This document shows positions 25,321 through 37,419 of a DNA stretch of 64,000 nt, piece by piece. Location of the stretch: assembly GCF_003254395.2 (NCBI RefSeq), contig NC_037645.1, forward strand, positions 1,178,001 through 1,242,000, given 5' to 3'. How positions within the stretch are numbered: position 1 is the first letter of the stretch; the number at the start of each line of letters is the position of its first letter. The notes beneath the pieces were generated by a model. That model was not told the origin of the DNA and searched no databases. It worked only from the letters and a program-made list of their open reading frames with translations. This stretch comes from Apis mellifera. Taxonomy: Eukaryota; Arthropoda; Insecta; Hymenoptera; Apidae. Made by a program: the position numbers and the translations under genes.

Positions 25321-27291
25321 CTAGAATCGTATATAAGATTGAAAAATCGTACGTGATTCTATTTCTATTTAATTATTGCTCGAAAATAACAAGCATCATA
25401 GAGTCCTATAAATTAAAAATCAAACGAACGAGCTTCGTAAACTTCTTCTCTGTGAAAGATGTCACGTAAATAGTGATATACATACAATTAGAAAAAAGTT
25501 AATTTTATATGCAAAAATAAATTGAGAATACAAAATAAAATTTTTTTATTTAAGATTTTTTTAATAAATTAAAGTTGAAAATTTGTCAAATATATGTGTG
25601 AATTTGGATAATTTTCAATTATATAATAATCAATTATCAATTATATAATGGATAAGAGTTTATATTATACGTGAAAATAAATAAAAATACGGAATAAAAT
25701 TTTTTTGTTTGAATTTCCATTTAAGAATACATATTAATTATAACAATCTAAACACTTTAGTTAAATAAAGTATATTCAAGATATACTCGATTAAGAATTA
25801 GCCAAATTCACATATTAATATTTGATAAATTTTCAATTGATATTTTTGAAAATAAAGCCTCAAACGAATGAATTCGTTTTATTTTAACGTTAACTAATCT
25901 ATTCTAATATAGATATTTTCAACTTATTTTTATAAGTAAAAAAACTTTCCTTTGCCCTTTCCTTCCCTATGTAGTAAATACCATCAGTTAGGATACTCTA
26001 TACATCATACTTAATGCTGTCAAATGATTAAGTATAAATTTTAAAAGGAACTATTTATCTCATTGGTCCATCGTCGACTTTTTAAGAAAAGTCTAAGTAT
26101 CTTAAAAAGAAAAATCTTTTCTTCTATGACTTCTAATAAACATTAGTAATGTACAAACGCAATTTTCTATGTTACACATTTTGTATAGATAAATAAAACT
26201 GCGTAAATGTTTTTAATTTCAAATATCGTCTAATATATTTTTTTAAACTTAATTGAACGTAGTACTCTGTCCATTAACGTGTCTCGATAAAAAAAAATTT
26301 TTTGCTCGAAACTATTAAGATTGAAAAACGTGATTTGCTTCGTTAAATGATTTATAAAAAATCAATTATATTTGTAATCACAAACAACATGGATTTTTTA
26401 ATATTCATGACTGTCGCATAAAAAGTCTTGAAGAGTCTTATTAACATTATCACAGTATTTGTTTGTAAAGTTTCAATCTTTTTTTTTTAAAGTCATTTTC
26501 ACACTGACAAACATTTGTCGACAATCTTAAGAAAAATATGAATATTTATCAATGTTATGTCAATGCATGTAAATGTATACTTATATGAAATTAAAAAAAA
26601 AAAAAAAAGTTGAAATTATCATAAGTGATGACTTGAAAAGATGATAAAAATATTCATTTATAAATAAATCTTTTTCGTAATCGCAAAGGAAACTTTACAG
26701 AGAAGTGACACGTTTGGCGAGAGTATATGGCACCGTTTCGTATAAATAATTTCTTATGACTAAAATGTCTTTGGATACAGCCTCTTGATTATCTAAACTC
26801 TAGACGATTCATATTACGATTCGAATAATAATCTTTTTCATAGTTTGCCTCCAAGCTTCCAAGGTGGTTTATTTTATATTTCTTTTTCACTAGATACGAT
26901 TGTCCAAACCGAAATAAATAAATTGATATAAGAACAGAAAACAAAGACAAAGTAAATTAAATGTAGAATCTTTTTTTTCTCTCTTTTGCTTAATCGATAA
27001 GATAAATTTCGTAAGATCCGATGGCAACCGAGCAACGAATGGTAACATTGTTTAGAGAAATTGTTACTAGGAATTTAATGTACATTCCTGGCATAAGGCA
27101 CTTCGGTTCGTTTATATTTGAAAAGATGCGACGACGGTAAAATTACCTGCCAGCAGATGATACCGAAACGCTCGCGAGAGTTGTTAAGGATGGAGAGGAG
27201 GCACCACTTCTTCGAAATCCTTGAAAAGAAGATATACTTTTGATGTTTTATGGCACAAGAATGGTGACACGTGCTCGAGTGCCACGGTGTT
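25321..27291. other. AT-rich DNA including the nanos 3' UTR
   Basis: The 3' UTR of nanos must begin at 27291 on the minus strand. TTTATT at 26868-26873 (AATAAA on the minus strand) is a candidate polyadenylation signal, giving a 3' UTR of about 400 bases. No coding frame stands out in the rest. Confidence 0.45.
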
Positions 27292-29781
27292 TTATTTGAC
27301 GCGTCGTTTGCCCATAGAGTTTCTCAACAGTTTGAACGCATTTACTGTTGCCAATGTACCAGGATTTTTGGTGCCTTTTGGACAATACTTGACCGTATGA
27401 GCAATGTCTCCACACGCACCACAAATTGGACACGTATAAGCCCTAACGATTCACAGAAAAAAATGATATGAGAAAAACAATTTGTGGCTTTCTCAAAAAA
27501 AGTTTTTTTTTTCAACCTTCCATAATATTTTTTTCTTTTTACTAACAAAGTAATGATCTTGACTTTTATTTTGTTTATTCTAAATCTATCTGTTCATTAT
27601 TCAAATTTTTAAAATTGTTTTGAATAAATGCGTTGAATGTTTTTAAGTTAATAACTAGCAAATAATCGAGGCGAAATATCAAGTGAAATTTTGCTTTTCT
27701 GTTCAAATACATTCAAAGATACTACGGAAGATTATAAGAAAAAAAGATCGAAAGTTAGGAAAAAAAGTTACCTTAAAACTGGACAGGAGACGCGACCATC
27801 AGCATCTTTCAGCAAATGTTTACGGTAATAAGCCTCCTCTTCGCCATTATTTCTACAGAAAACGCATTCTGTAGGCAAAGGTTTCTTATTTTTCTTGCGG
27901 CGTGGTGTCGTTTCTGGCATTGTAACATTGTCCAGATCTGGACAATATTCAAAATCACGTCCATTATGACGGAACTCCTCCATTACATCTTCGACTATAA
28001 TTGTCAAATTGTTATGTGTATTGCATTCCGTCAAAAAACATAAAAAATGTAAAAAATAAAGTACAAAGAACAAATAAAAAGATTTTAAGATCGGAAAAAA
28101 AAAAATCATGTATGTAGGAAGTGTATATAATCTAAAAAGTTTTCGAAAATGATCGAAAAATGATAAAAAAAAGAAATATTTAATAACAGATAAAATTTGC
28201 GATCTGTATGTATATTTTTGTTGTGAATTTAATGCGATACATCGTAAGTCGAGAAAATAACGTCCGTAGGTGTTGGGTTTCACGGTTTGTAAACATTCGT
28301 CGTCCTAATTTTTCGAATGACGCAGAAACGATATTGTCGTTTAATCGAAAATATATAATATTTGTAATAAGTATTATTGTTGTCAACGTTTAAAAGCCAT
28401 CAGAAAGTTACAAAAAGCTAACGTTCATTTAGCGTTTGTATTTTCATCTCAAATATATTATATATGTGTTGATATGTAATGAAATAAGCCTGCCATCTTT
28501 GAACTCCTTTATCCTAAATCGAATGTTTCAAAAAAAGCACGCGATCTTCTGTTTACGTTCATACAATCTTGAACATCTGTATCACCCAGCCCAGACAAGA
28601 ACGATCACTTGTAATCTTTTTTTTTTTCTTTTGTCTTTTTCCCCCCGAAAAAGCAAATGGTCGATAGACCATTATGTTTATGAAACAGTGAAATTTATTA
28701 AGTAATACCAATATATTATTTTTTTTTTTTTACATAATTCAATGAATTCGATCGAATAAACGTTTCTAGGAATCTCTTGAACGACGTGTTATTCAGCGGA
28801 ACGTTTTAGAATACAGAATTCCTCTTATCGATTCGTTTGTTTACAAACTATGGAAAGTATCTACTAATCGGAACGCGAGTTTATCACGCATAATGAATCA
28901 TGATCAGAACGCACGATTTTAAATCGAAGTACATTACAAAGCGACAGTGACATTTTAAATTGAGAGAAAAAAAAAAAAAGAAAAAAATAAGCAGATATCT
29001 ATTCGAAAAAATATCAATTTTGACACATTTATAATTATGCGAATTAAGAAATGTCTCGTGCGCAGGTTAATGAGAAACGATTTCTTCTTTTAATCAAAAC
29101 AAATGATCATCGATGACAGTTTATCCTAAGTTATGAGGAATCCATGATGTGAAAACGATTATTATGTAAAAGTTATTTACATTATTTTGTATTTGATTTA
29201 AATTATTTATGTAAAAAGGAAAAGATATTAATAAATAAGAAATTTGTATCACGATGTAGAAATTAAAATTCATTGCGATATAAATTATGATAGATAGAAA
29301 TATAGGTTAACGTGGAGCAAAAAAAAAAAGAAAGAAAGAAAAGAAAAATCAAAACAAGTACAAATTAATATTAATATTTTTAATTTTTTTTGTTCACAAT
29401 CATTTACAACGCAAAAAGGTTACGTTACGTCACACAATCCACGTTATGCGATCTATATAATTCGAAAATTTATAAATGTAAAAATTCGAAAATGTAATAA
29501 AAAATGTCTTATCGATTTTTTACATATCTAACGTATCAAAATCAATGAAGCGCGTCTCATTTCAATGGATTTTTATCGTCGATATTATTGTTCATAAGTT
29601 TTCCAGCAAATTCTATACTTTTTAAACAAATTGACTTACCATTTGGAACAGACGTGTTTTCTGTCTCGATCGAAAAATTGACAAATAATCTCTTGATCTC
29701 TTCTTCGAGGCTAGTGTTGAACGGATAAAAGAAGTTCGACACCTGTGGCATCGGAAGTTTTTGCATGAGCGAGACATGCAT
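27292..29781 (-). CDS. nanos: Nanos homolog, germline translational repressor
   Basis: Three exons, 29640-29781, 27772-27994 and 27292-27442, join in phase (splits N|V and R) to 171 residues. Residues of the two zinc knuckles follow the Nanos pattern exactly. The first is C-x2-C-x12-H-x10-C (starting CVFCRNNGEEEAYYRKH) and the second, seven residues later, is C-x2-C-x7-H-x4-C (starting CPICGACGDIAH). The GTKNPGTL-type tail after the second finger is also family-like. Nanos binds RNA with Pumilio and recruits the CCR4-NOT deadenylase to silence mRNAs in germ cells and embryos. The start may be ATG 29781 or the in-frame ATG at 29766 (MQKLPMPQV), with little difference to the product. Donors are GTAAGT and GTAACT; acceptors are ATTATAG and CGTTAG. 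The 1.6-kb first intron could hide a further exon. Identification rests on the zinc-finger pair and is firm. Confidence 0.93.
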
Positions 29782-30284
29782 CGCGAACAATAAAAAGAAA
29801 TTACAAGAAACAAATAAGAAAGAAAACTGGCAAAATCGCGCGCACGCAACTTTTTTACGAGAAGATGGAAGACGAAAGATCGCGAATAAACGATAAACGA
29901 AAGACGTCTCGATCCACCACAGTCGAGTTTCGAAATTCAACTGCCGAGTGCCGAGGTAGGATGTCACTTTAGCCTAACCAACGATCGCGAAGAAAGGATC
30001 TGATGGTGGGGATGATGCCTCCATACTTGAATCCGTATATTTCGTATATTCAAGTATTTATGTATTACACATTCCTGTAAAAAAATTACGATAATTGTAT
30101 ATATAAAAATATACAATTTAATTATCAATCTAAACGATTGGTCTGTAACATTGTAGTTTAGAAATTAATAATTCAATGATTGGAAAAGGAAGGCGTGAAA
30201 TATGATATTGTACGTTTTGTTGGTACTTAAAAAAAATGTGATTTAACGTTGTTGAATTTTCAAATGGTTTTATTGAGGTTTTTA
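29782..30284 (-). other. nanos 5' leader and upstream DNA
   Basis: The sequence is open in the nanos frame for some distance upstream of the ATG, but no better start is present. It probably holds the nanos 5' UTR and promoter. No TATA/initiator pair was recognised. Confidence 0.4.
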
Positions 30285-30461
30285 TTAAAAATTGTTGATG
30301 AAATTTTCGAAATGTAATATTCGGACAAAAGAGCGAATTGAGATGAAACGAATGCCGTATCGAGATGTTTGTATTTCCTGGACGGCTCGGAAAGGTCGAA
30401 TCGCTTTGATCTCGCCGCGAGACGACAGTGACGTTAAATTGTAATTTAAATCCACAGACAT
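30285..30461 (-). CDS. Small ORF upstream of nanos (58 residues)
   Basis: An ATG at 30461 opens 58 codons to a TAA at 30285-30287. The peptide begins MSVDLNYNLTSLSSRGEIKA, is Arg/Ile-rich, and has a composition unlike random AT-rich frames. A second minus frame across the same DNA is open for 118 codons but lacks an ATG start. The segment is GC-richer than its neighbours. It may be a uORF or leader segment of nanos, a separate gene, or chance. Unrecognised. Confidence 0.25.
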   Translation of the reverse strand: MSVDLNYNLTSLSSRGEIKAIRPFRAVQEIQTSRYGIRFISIRSFVRILHFENFINNF

Positions 30462-31660
30462 TATGCCAGGCTACGAAAGAAGACACAGTTTTTCACTCAT
30501 TTATTTTTAATATCAATATGTATATCAGTTATATAAAAATACTGGAAAACGATCGTTCGCATTGCGGTACTTTTTTAACGATCTGCGTGTACTTTAATGG
30601 TAATTAATATGGTTCGCTTGCGGCAACTGGTTTCGATCGATGAATCGAAATCGTATCTTTTTTTTGGTGAAAAAAGAGACAAATGAATATTCGCTAATCT
30701 TCATCTTTATTGTTACTGTGTAAATATGTAGGCACTGAACAAATAATGTTTCATAATTTGTTTACAAACATTTACATTTACTGATCTTCTTTTTTTTTTT
30801 GTTCAATCATTGAATATTCTCTGCGAGCAGCTTGGCCACATTAGCCAAGACCGCTTTTAATCCATCTGCTCGACCTTTTTAACATCCTTACGCGTAAATA
30901 TCATTATCGTCTTTCAGCATTGTATGCGCTCGACCCAATTTCTAATTACGATCTCAATATTTTATCAATATATATATATATATAATATATATATTTATAT
31001 ATATATTTTATTTTATTTTGTTATGTATATTTTTAATCTCTATCCGCTAATATAATGTTTTTCTAGTCTAAAAATTACCACGATTATTAAAGATAATATA
31101 TACTTCTGGGAAATTATAATTAAAATAATAGTAAATATAATAATATGTCAAACATATATGTCCCGTGTTCGTGTATGAGTGTAAAAAAGAGAAAAAGAGA
31201 TAAAACGATAAAGGAAGAGGGAGAAAAAGTGAGAAAGATGGATGGAAAGAACAATGAAAGAAAAACAATGAAAGGAATAAAACAGGACGCGGTTCGTGAG
31301 GAAAAAAAAATTAGAGATAAACACAAAATTCTAAACTTTGGCTGCTAATGAGAAACAATATTCCGCAGAAGCGAGAACGCGACGTCGTTCCATCGATCGA
31401 TCAGTGCCCGTTATCGCATCTTTCGATGATTTTCAAAACGTTTTATTTACGTTACACGTAATTATATTAAGTAAATAAACGAGAATTAAAATCTTAAAAA
31501 TGAAGTAGAAATTCAGATTGAAAGAGACAGAAGACGGAGAAGAAAGAGAGAAAGAGGAAAATAGGGAGAAAAGTAAAAAGGAGACGAATAGAGGCAGTGG
31601 AAGAGGAAGTTTTCTGTACGAAACGGATGCGATATGAATGCGCATGCGTGTAATGCTTGC

Positions 31661-31686
31661 GTGTGTGTGTGTGTGTGTGTGTGTGT
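31661..31686. repeat. (GT)n microsatellite
   Basis: About 13 GT units followed by ACGC. Confidence 0.9.
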
Positions 31687-31776
31687 ACGCAATGATCATG
31701 CATATGATGATTTTATCATCGGTAGAAAAGAGAGAAAGAAAAAAAAAGAAAATTCTAATTTTGTTTCGTTTTGTTC

Positions 31777-31807
<31 letters not shown>

Positions 31808-32999
31808 TTACTTTTCATTTCTCACGGACAGCGGAAAGAGAGAAAGAACGAGAACGCAGAACTGAGGGGTTTCGAATTGTTTTTATCGTCTAACCGTTTC
31901 AGCCTTTTTCTTCGTGTCTCAAGTATAAAATTAAATGGGCGATAAAGCCTTCGTGTAAAACTATACTCATATACTTTGTTCTCTCTATTGTGCTCAAGTG
32001 TAACAACCTTTTTTTTTTTTTTTTTTTTTTTTCTTCTTGCTATACATGCGTGTTTTATTATATTTTGTTTTTTCTTCGTACTTTCCTGTATATATTACGT
32101 ATACACTCGGAAATTCTCGAGTATTTGAAAATTGACAGAGACTCGATTACGTTGTTATACATGAGACACTGATAACGGCGGTGCTGTTCTCTTAACAACG
32201 AAATGTAACGCTGATTAATTTTAACCGACGATTCCATTATTTTTTAAATACGCATTTTTTTAATCGCCGATTTTATTAGGGTGATTCTCACATTTCTTTT
32301 TCCCCGACTTCCATTATTACTTTTTTTTTTTTTGTGTTTTTTTTTATATTTTTTTTTTTTTATTTTATTTTTCTTCCATTTCTCCTATCGCGTTTGTATT
32401 TTTTTTTGTTCAGTAATTTTAAGTGATCTTCGTACGTCGATGTCGCGGTGGTCCGTTTTGGAATAGCTATATAATTATTATAAATATATTCATATGTGTA
32501 TGTGTCTCTGCATGCGCGTCCGTGCATGCGCACGCGTACACGCTTATCCCTGCGTGCGAATGCACACGCGCGTACACGTATACAATAGGTCCATGCGTTT
32601 TTTTTTTTTTTTTTCAAATCTTTTGTAATGCGCGTGTAATGCAATGTATGTGACAGTGACATAGTGTATACTAGGAATGTACATAGTGTACGTAGATATA
32701 ATTAAGTTGTGTATAAAACGATGATACATACTATATTCATTACTCGTTTATATCAAACGACACATAATTATGATATCAATTTTTTTAGTCTCATTGTACG
32801 ATGCGCACGGCGATCGGGCATCGTTCGCCAATAATAGGCTAGTCTTGTCCCGTCTTCCCATACAATGTCGATGTAGCCCGCCGATCTTGTTACGGTCACA
32901 AGGTCGCGCGGCGTGAGATTACCATTACAAGAACTTCCAAATGAATGGCCATCAGTCTTTGAGACGTACGGTTTGGCATACGCGCGATCTCTTCGTTAC

Positions 33000-33031
<32 letters not shown>

Positions 33032-33194
33032 TATGAGAAAAAAAATATGAAATATAATGTATATTATGTTAAACGAATTGATAATTTCGTTTAATAAATC
33101 GTACAAAGTTAATCGTTAACCGTTTTGGTGCCCAAAAGCGAATAGAGAAATAATACCGACGCGATGTACATATACATATATATATATACACATG

Positions 33195-33225
<31 letters not shown>

Positions 33226-33969
33226 GTACGTATCGTGAAACGTGTATAATCGTTTCAAGTTATGCGCAGGATAATAAAATCAAATATTTTGAAAAATGTT
33301 TATGGCACCAACAGGGTTAACAAAAGTCCCATGCAATTTGTACTCTCGCGAGGAAGAAGATTCGCTTAAAAAAAAAAAAATGTCTTGCATAAAAAGGAGG
33401 AGAAAAAAAAAAAAGCGATGTTGCGAAAAGAAAAGGAAAAGACTAATGTTAAACTTGGAGTCCTTATGGACGGTAGAAAAGTAGGAAATTTTTCTAAGGA
33501 TCAATTGGCCGATAAAAAACAAAAAAATAAAAACGAAACAGAAACAACGAATGACCGAAAAATGGAAGAAAAAAAAAAAAAAAAAAAAAAAAAGTCAAAT
33601 TTCCTCTTTATGTTACACTTTTCTTTTTTTTTTTTCTTTCTTTCTTTCGTCTTCTTTTTTTTTTAAAATTCGTTTGTTCCTTTTTGTTCAAAATGGCTCG
33701 ATGTTGATCCTCAAAAACATGACCATCCATTCTGGACAATCCGCGTTGATTATTAATATTAAATATTAATACTTCTAGTCGTATACTCTTGCTAGAGTAA
33801 AAGTGGTCTTGTGCGCCCCAGATACGTTTCACCGGGACGTGCATAGGCAATACAGAGTGCTTCAGGCGCATGTATTCTTGCGTTCTTGATATGCGATAGT
33901 ACTAACCTAACAAAACTTGTCCTTATATTTCTCATTTGGTATGTCTTAGTCTTACTTTACTTAAAAAAG

Positions 33970-34017
33970 GAAATAATAACAATAATAATAATAACAATAA
34001 AAATAAAAATAATAATA

Positions 34018-34064
<47 letters not shown>

Positions 34065-34270
34065 AATGATAATAATGTTAATAATAATAGTAATAATTAT
34101 AATAATAATAATAATTATAATATTTATAATAATAATAATAATAATAATAATAATTGACAATGGCAATGGCAATGACAATGGCAATGACAATGACAATAAT
34201 AATGACAATGACAATGGCAATGACGATAATAATAATGATGATAATGATAATAATAATAATGATGATAATG

Positions 34271-34305
<35 letters not shown>

Positions 34306-34372
34306 GATAATAATGATAATAATAATAATAATAAAAATAAAAAATATTAATAATAATAATTAATTATAATAA
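33970..34372. repeat. Composite trinucleotide array (AAT/ATG/AAC/GGC variants)
   Basis: Starts with AAT/AAC units and then has about 15 perfect ATG units (34018-34063). Long AAT tracts follow, interleaved with hexanucleotide blocks of GACAAT and GGCAAT. The apparent long ORFs across it (Met-, Asn-, Ile- or Asp-runs) are repeat translations. Confidence 0.92.
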
Positions 34373-35164
34373 TAATGAACGACAGAGTGAGAGAAGGAAG
34401 TGAAAGAGAGAGGGAGTGAGAGAGATATATTTTATAATGAAATTTGAAAATAGTTAAATTAATGAGTGAAAGAATGAACACACAGATCTATATCATCAAC
34501 AGTGTCCTAATAATAATCTACAACTAAAATATCGAACGGTGCAAAGTTATCGTATAAAATGATACTTATACATGGTAAAATAGTCGGTCCAGAGCACTCG
34601 TAAAGTAATCAAAAAGATTATTCTTTGTTCTTAGGTCCGACTGCGATAAACAAAACATTTAATAAAAACAAAGAAAACAAAAAAAAAAAAAAAGAAATAA
34701 ATCAAAAAACACAAAATATAACGCTATTTTTCCTTTGCTCATGGAGCAGTTTATCGTTTAAAGAACATCTTTATCATTAATAGTCAGTCGATTTTAGAAT
34801 TTCCTCTAGAGAAAAAGAGATATATGTATATATGTATATGTATAATATTTTTGCGTGCTCACATTTTCACGCTTTTTATCGTTCTATTTTAACCTACGCT
34901 TCTGTATGTACACACTTCACAATACCACTTTTTTTTTTCTTTTTTTTTTTTTTTAATCATTTCGATCTCTCCTCATTACTACCCTTCTCTACGACACTGT
35001 GTGTTCTTCCTTTGTGTGCGTCCGGTTTTTCACAAATACATTTTCCTCTGGATTACTTTACAAGTACCCTTCTCTGCATGAGTCCTCTCAACGTAACTAA
35101 GTCTTATATCGTCGAAAAATATCATATCGAGAATACCTCTACTATACTATTACTTCTTACTTAG

Positions 35165-35200
35165 TGTTTTTTTGTTTGTTTGTTTGTTTGTTTGTTTTGT
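35165..35200. repeat. (TTTG)n microsatellite
   Basis: About 8 TTTG units. Confidence 0.9.
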
Positions 35201-36642
35201 TTTGCTTTGTTACCTTCAGCGAACAGGAATACTCAAAGTTTTTCCAGTTGAAATATCTCGTGGAGTACGGTTTAATATTGCGCGCGTGCGACTTAATTTT
35301 TCGTTTCACGTCTACTAGTCTCGCTTAGACACGATATAAACAACTGTGCCTCGAACAATTTTTTTTTTTATGAAAGTAAAATTTAAACGTAAATTTTTCC
35401 AAGTTGGCACGCACCAACAAGGCATTATATCGATTGATTAACGGGAATCGTCACATGGATATATCTTTTGAATTATCTTCCCTCGACTTTTTTTTTTTTT
35501 AATTCCCTTTCGTGTCTTCTAACCTCACTTTTACGGCCAGAAGATACGAAACACAATTGCACGACACAAAAACTGTATGTCCTTTCTTCGTTTCACCTTT
35601 GTCTTTGCATTTTTTTTCTTTCTTTCTTTAAAATAGCGATTAAACGCACTCTGTGACAAATAAGATTAATTAATTTTAGGTCTTGCTATTGCACCAATAT
35701 TTACAATGGACGTTATACGTGTTATCTTCTTTTAAAGCGATCTTTGATATCGATCAGCAATTGCTTGTATAAAAGCCACTTAAAATATCAACAACGTAAT
35801 AATATGTATATGTACATAAAAAAAAAAAGAAATAAAAAATTAAAAAAAAAAAAAAAAAAAAGAAGAAAACAAAAAAGGAGGAAAGAAAGCTCGCGTATAC
35901 GCTTAAACGAATTTTTCTTTTCTAAAAAAATATCATCTATATAAGTGCAATATATAAATTCTATATTATACTGTTTTAAAAACAGAGTGAAAGGGAGGCA
36001 GAGAGAAAAGTAGAGATAGAAAGTGAGCGAAAGAAAAAAAGAAAATAGAATTGTACTGATTACATATCCATTCATTTACGCAATGAATTTTCAACGCGTT
36101 CGTCAACGTTTCAACGTTGGCTGTAAAATCGAGGATTCCTAGCGAGGAAAAGATCGTCTCCGCGGATGAATCCCTTGAGACTGAGAAAAATCACACCGAT
36201 CGAAAAAAAAAAAGATAAATTTCGACATCGTGCGATATGCTTTGAAAAATGACCGATGTATATAATAATATATATATTTATATATATATATATCTAATGA
36301 TTAATCTTGCGGCATAAATCGCATATGTAAAATGTTTTTTTTTTAGCACTCAAAGGATTTAAGGCTCCCGTTGCAAAAGTGTATTTTCATATACCGCTTG
36401 AAATATACGCTCGTGCAAATTATTTGTTTGAAAACGACAACCGCACGAGAAACATATCTATTCTCGAAGGAGTTTGTTACTCTGGGATCACTATACTGAT
36501 GGGTCTACGGGTGAATAATATTGTCGCTCTTTACGTGCTACCATACAGACACATGCGGCAGAAAATAGTCTAGGCATTCTTTTTCGCGATACACCCTACA
36601 TCGTTATTCAAAAGGAACTTCGATTGAACTTTATTACACGTT

Positions 36643-36672
36643 TCTTTCTTTCTTTCTTTCTTTCTTTCTTTC
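36643..36672. repeat. (TTTC)n microsatellite
   Basis: About 7-8 TTTC units in a wider pyrimidine tract. Confidence 0.9.
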
Positions 36673-36727
36673 ATTCATTTCTTTTCTTCCTTTTTGTTTT
36701 TTCCCTTTCTTCTTTGTTTGTTCCTTG

Positions 36728-36985
36728 TCACGAAGGCCAAACACGATCAATAATCGCTACCGACTTTGGATTAAGCGAACCAATTTTGAAGTAACGAAGA
36801 ACCGTATCGCTAGGTACTAATTTCTTAAGAAGGAATCGTTCTCTAGTTCGACGCACTCTGTTCGTTTTCATTCGGAAAATATAACGCGGCTGGCGTTGCT
36901 TTCGTGCAACGGGATAGAATCGAGCCGGATCCCGGAGAAAGGCAGGATCACCGAACACAAATCCTCGCTTCGCGAGGTTTATCAT
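36728..36985 (-). other. 85-codon ORF in the BTB gene 3' region
   Basis: ATG 36985 to stop 36728, encoding a strongly basic peptide (begins MINLAKRGFVFGDPAF, contains RRTRERFLLKK). It sits about 430 bases past the BTB gene stop on the same strand, in a GC-richer patch. It could be an alternative last exon of that gene or a chance frame in its 3' UTR. No domain was recognised. Confidence 0.2.
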
Positions 36986-37419
36986 CGACAAATATGTCGG
37001 CCTGTTTGTTAGATCCGTTTAATTTATAGATTATCCCTCGTTTATCCGCAGTTTACTCGCAGCCGCACAGTTTTGCCCGACATTTGCACGCGACTCCTGC
37101 CTATGCCACATGATGTCGACACGATCGTACACGCGGGATTGTCTAAAGCTACGAAAAAATGGCGTCGGCTGGCCGCGCGTGGAGCGCCACAACGGAGGAA
37201 GGGCAAAACTGCTGCAACGATGACATCACGATACATCACGACGGACAAATAATTACATGGACAGCGGAACGCGTTTCACCTTCGTACCTTCTATTTCAAA
37301 TGAAAATTCGTAAGGAAGCGAGTAAACACGTTCGAATAGAATCTTCGAGGGCACAGATCGGATCTGTAGTTAGCGCTCGGTGCACGGGGATTTGCCGGTT
37401 GCAGATAAGGCCTGAATAG

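Larger units (their letters stand above)
30462..36727. other. Microsatellite-rich DNA, probably partly a long 3' UTR
   Basis: This region lies downstream of the BTB gene on its strand and upstream of nanos. Simple repeats (T/A runs, TG, ATG, TTTG, TTTC) alternate with short unique patches of higher complexity, for example 32780-32990 and 33770-33900. The many ORFs here are translations of poly-T/A and repeat DNA. No gene is supported. Bee regulatory genes often have kilobase-long 3' UTRs, and this would fit. Confidence 0.45.

Noticed and set aside
33886..34363. Long ORFs of Met, Asn, Asp or Ile runs
   Set aside because: They are translations of the trinucleotide array in all frames.
36379..36573. 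64-codon plus ORF of normal composition
   Set aside because: Begins with GTG, not ATG, and no acceptor precedes it. Antisense to the probable BTB 3' UTR.
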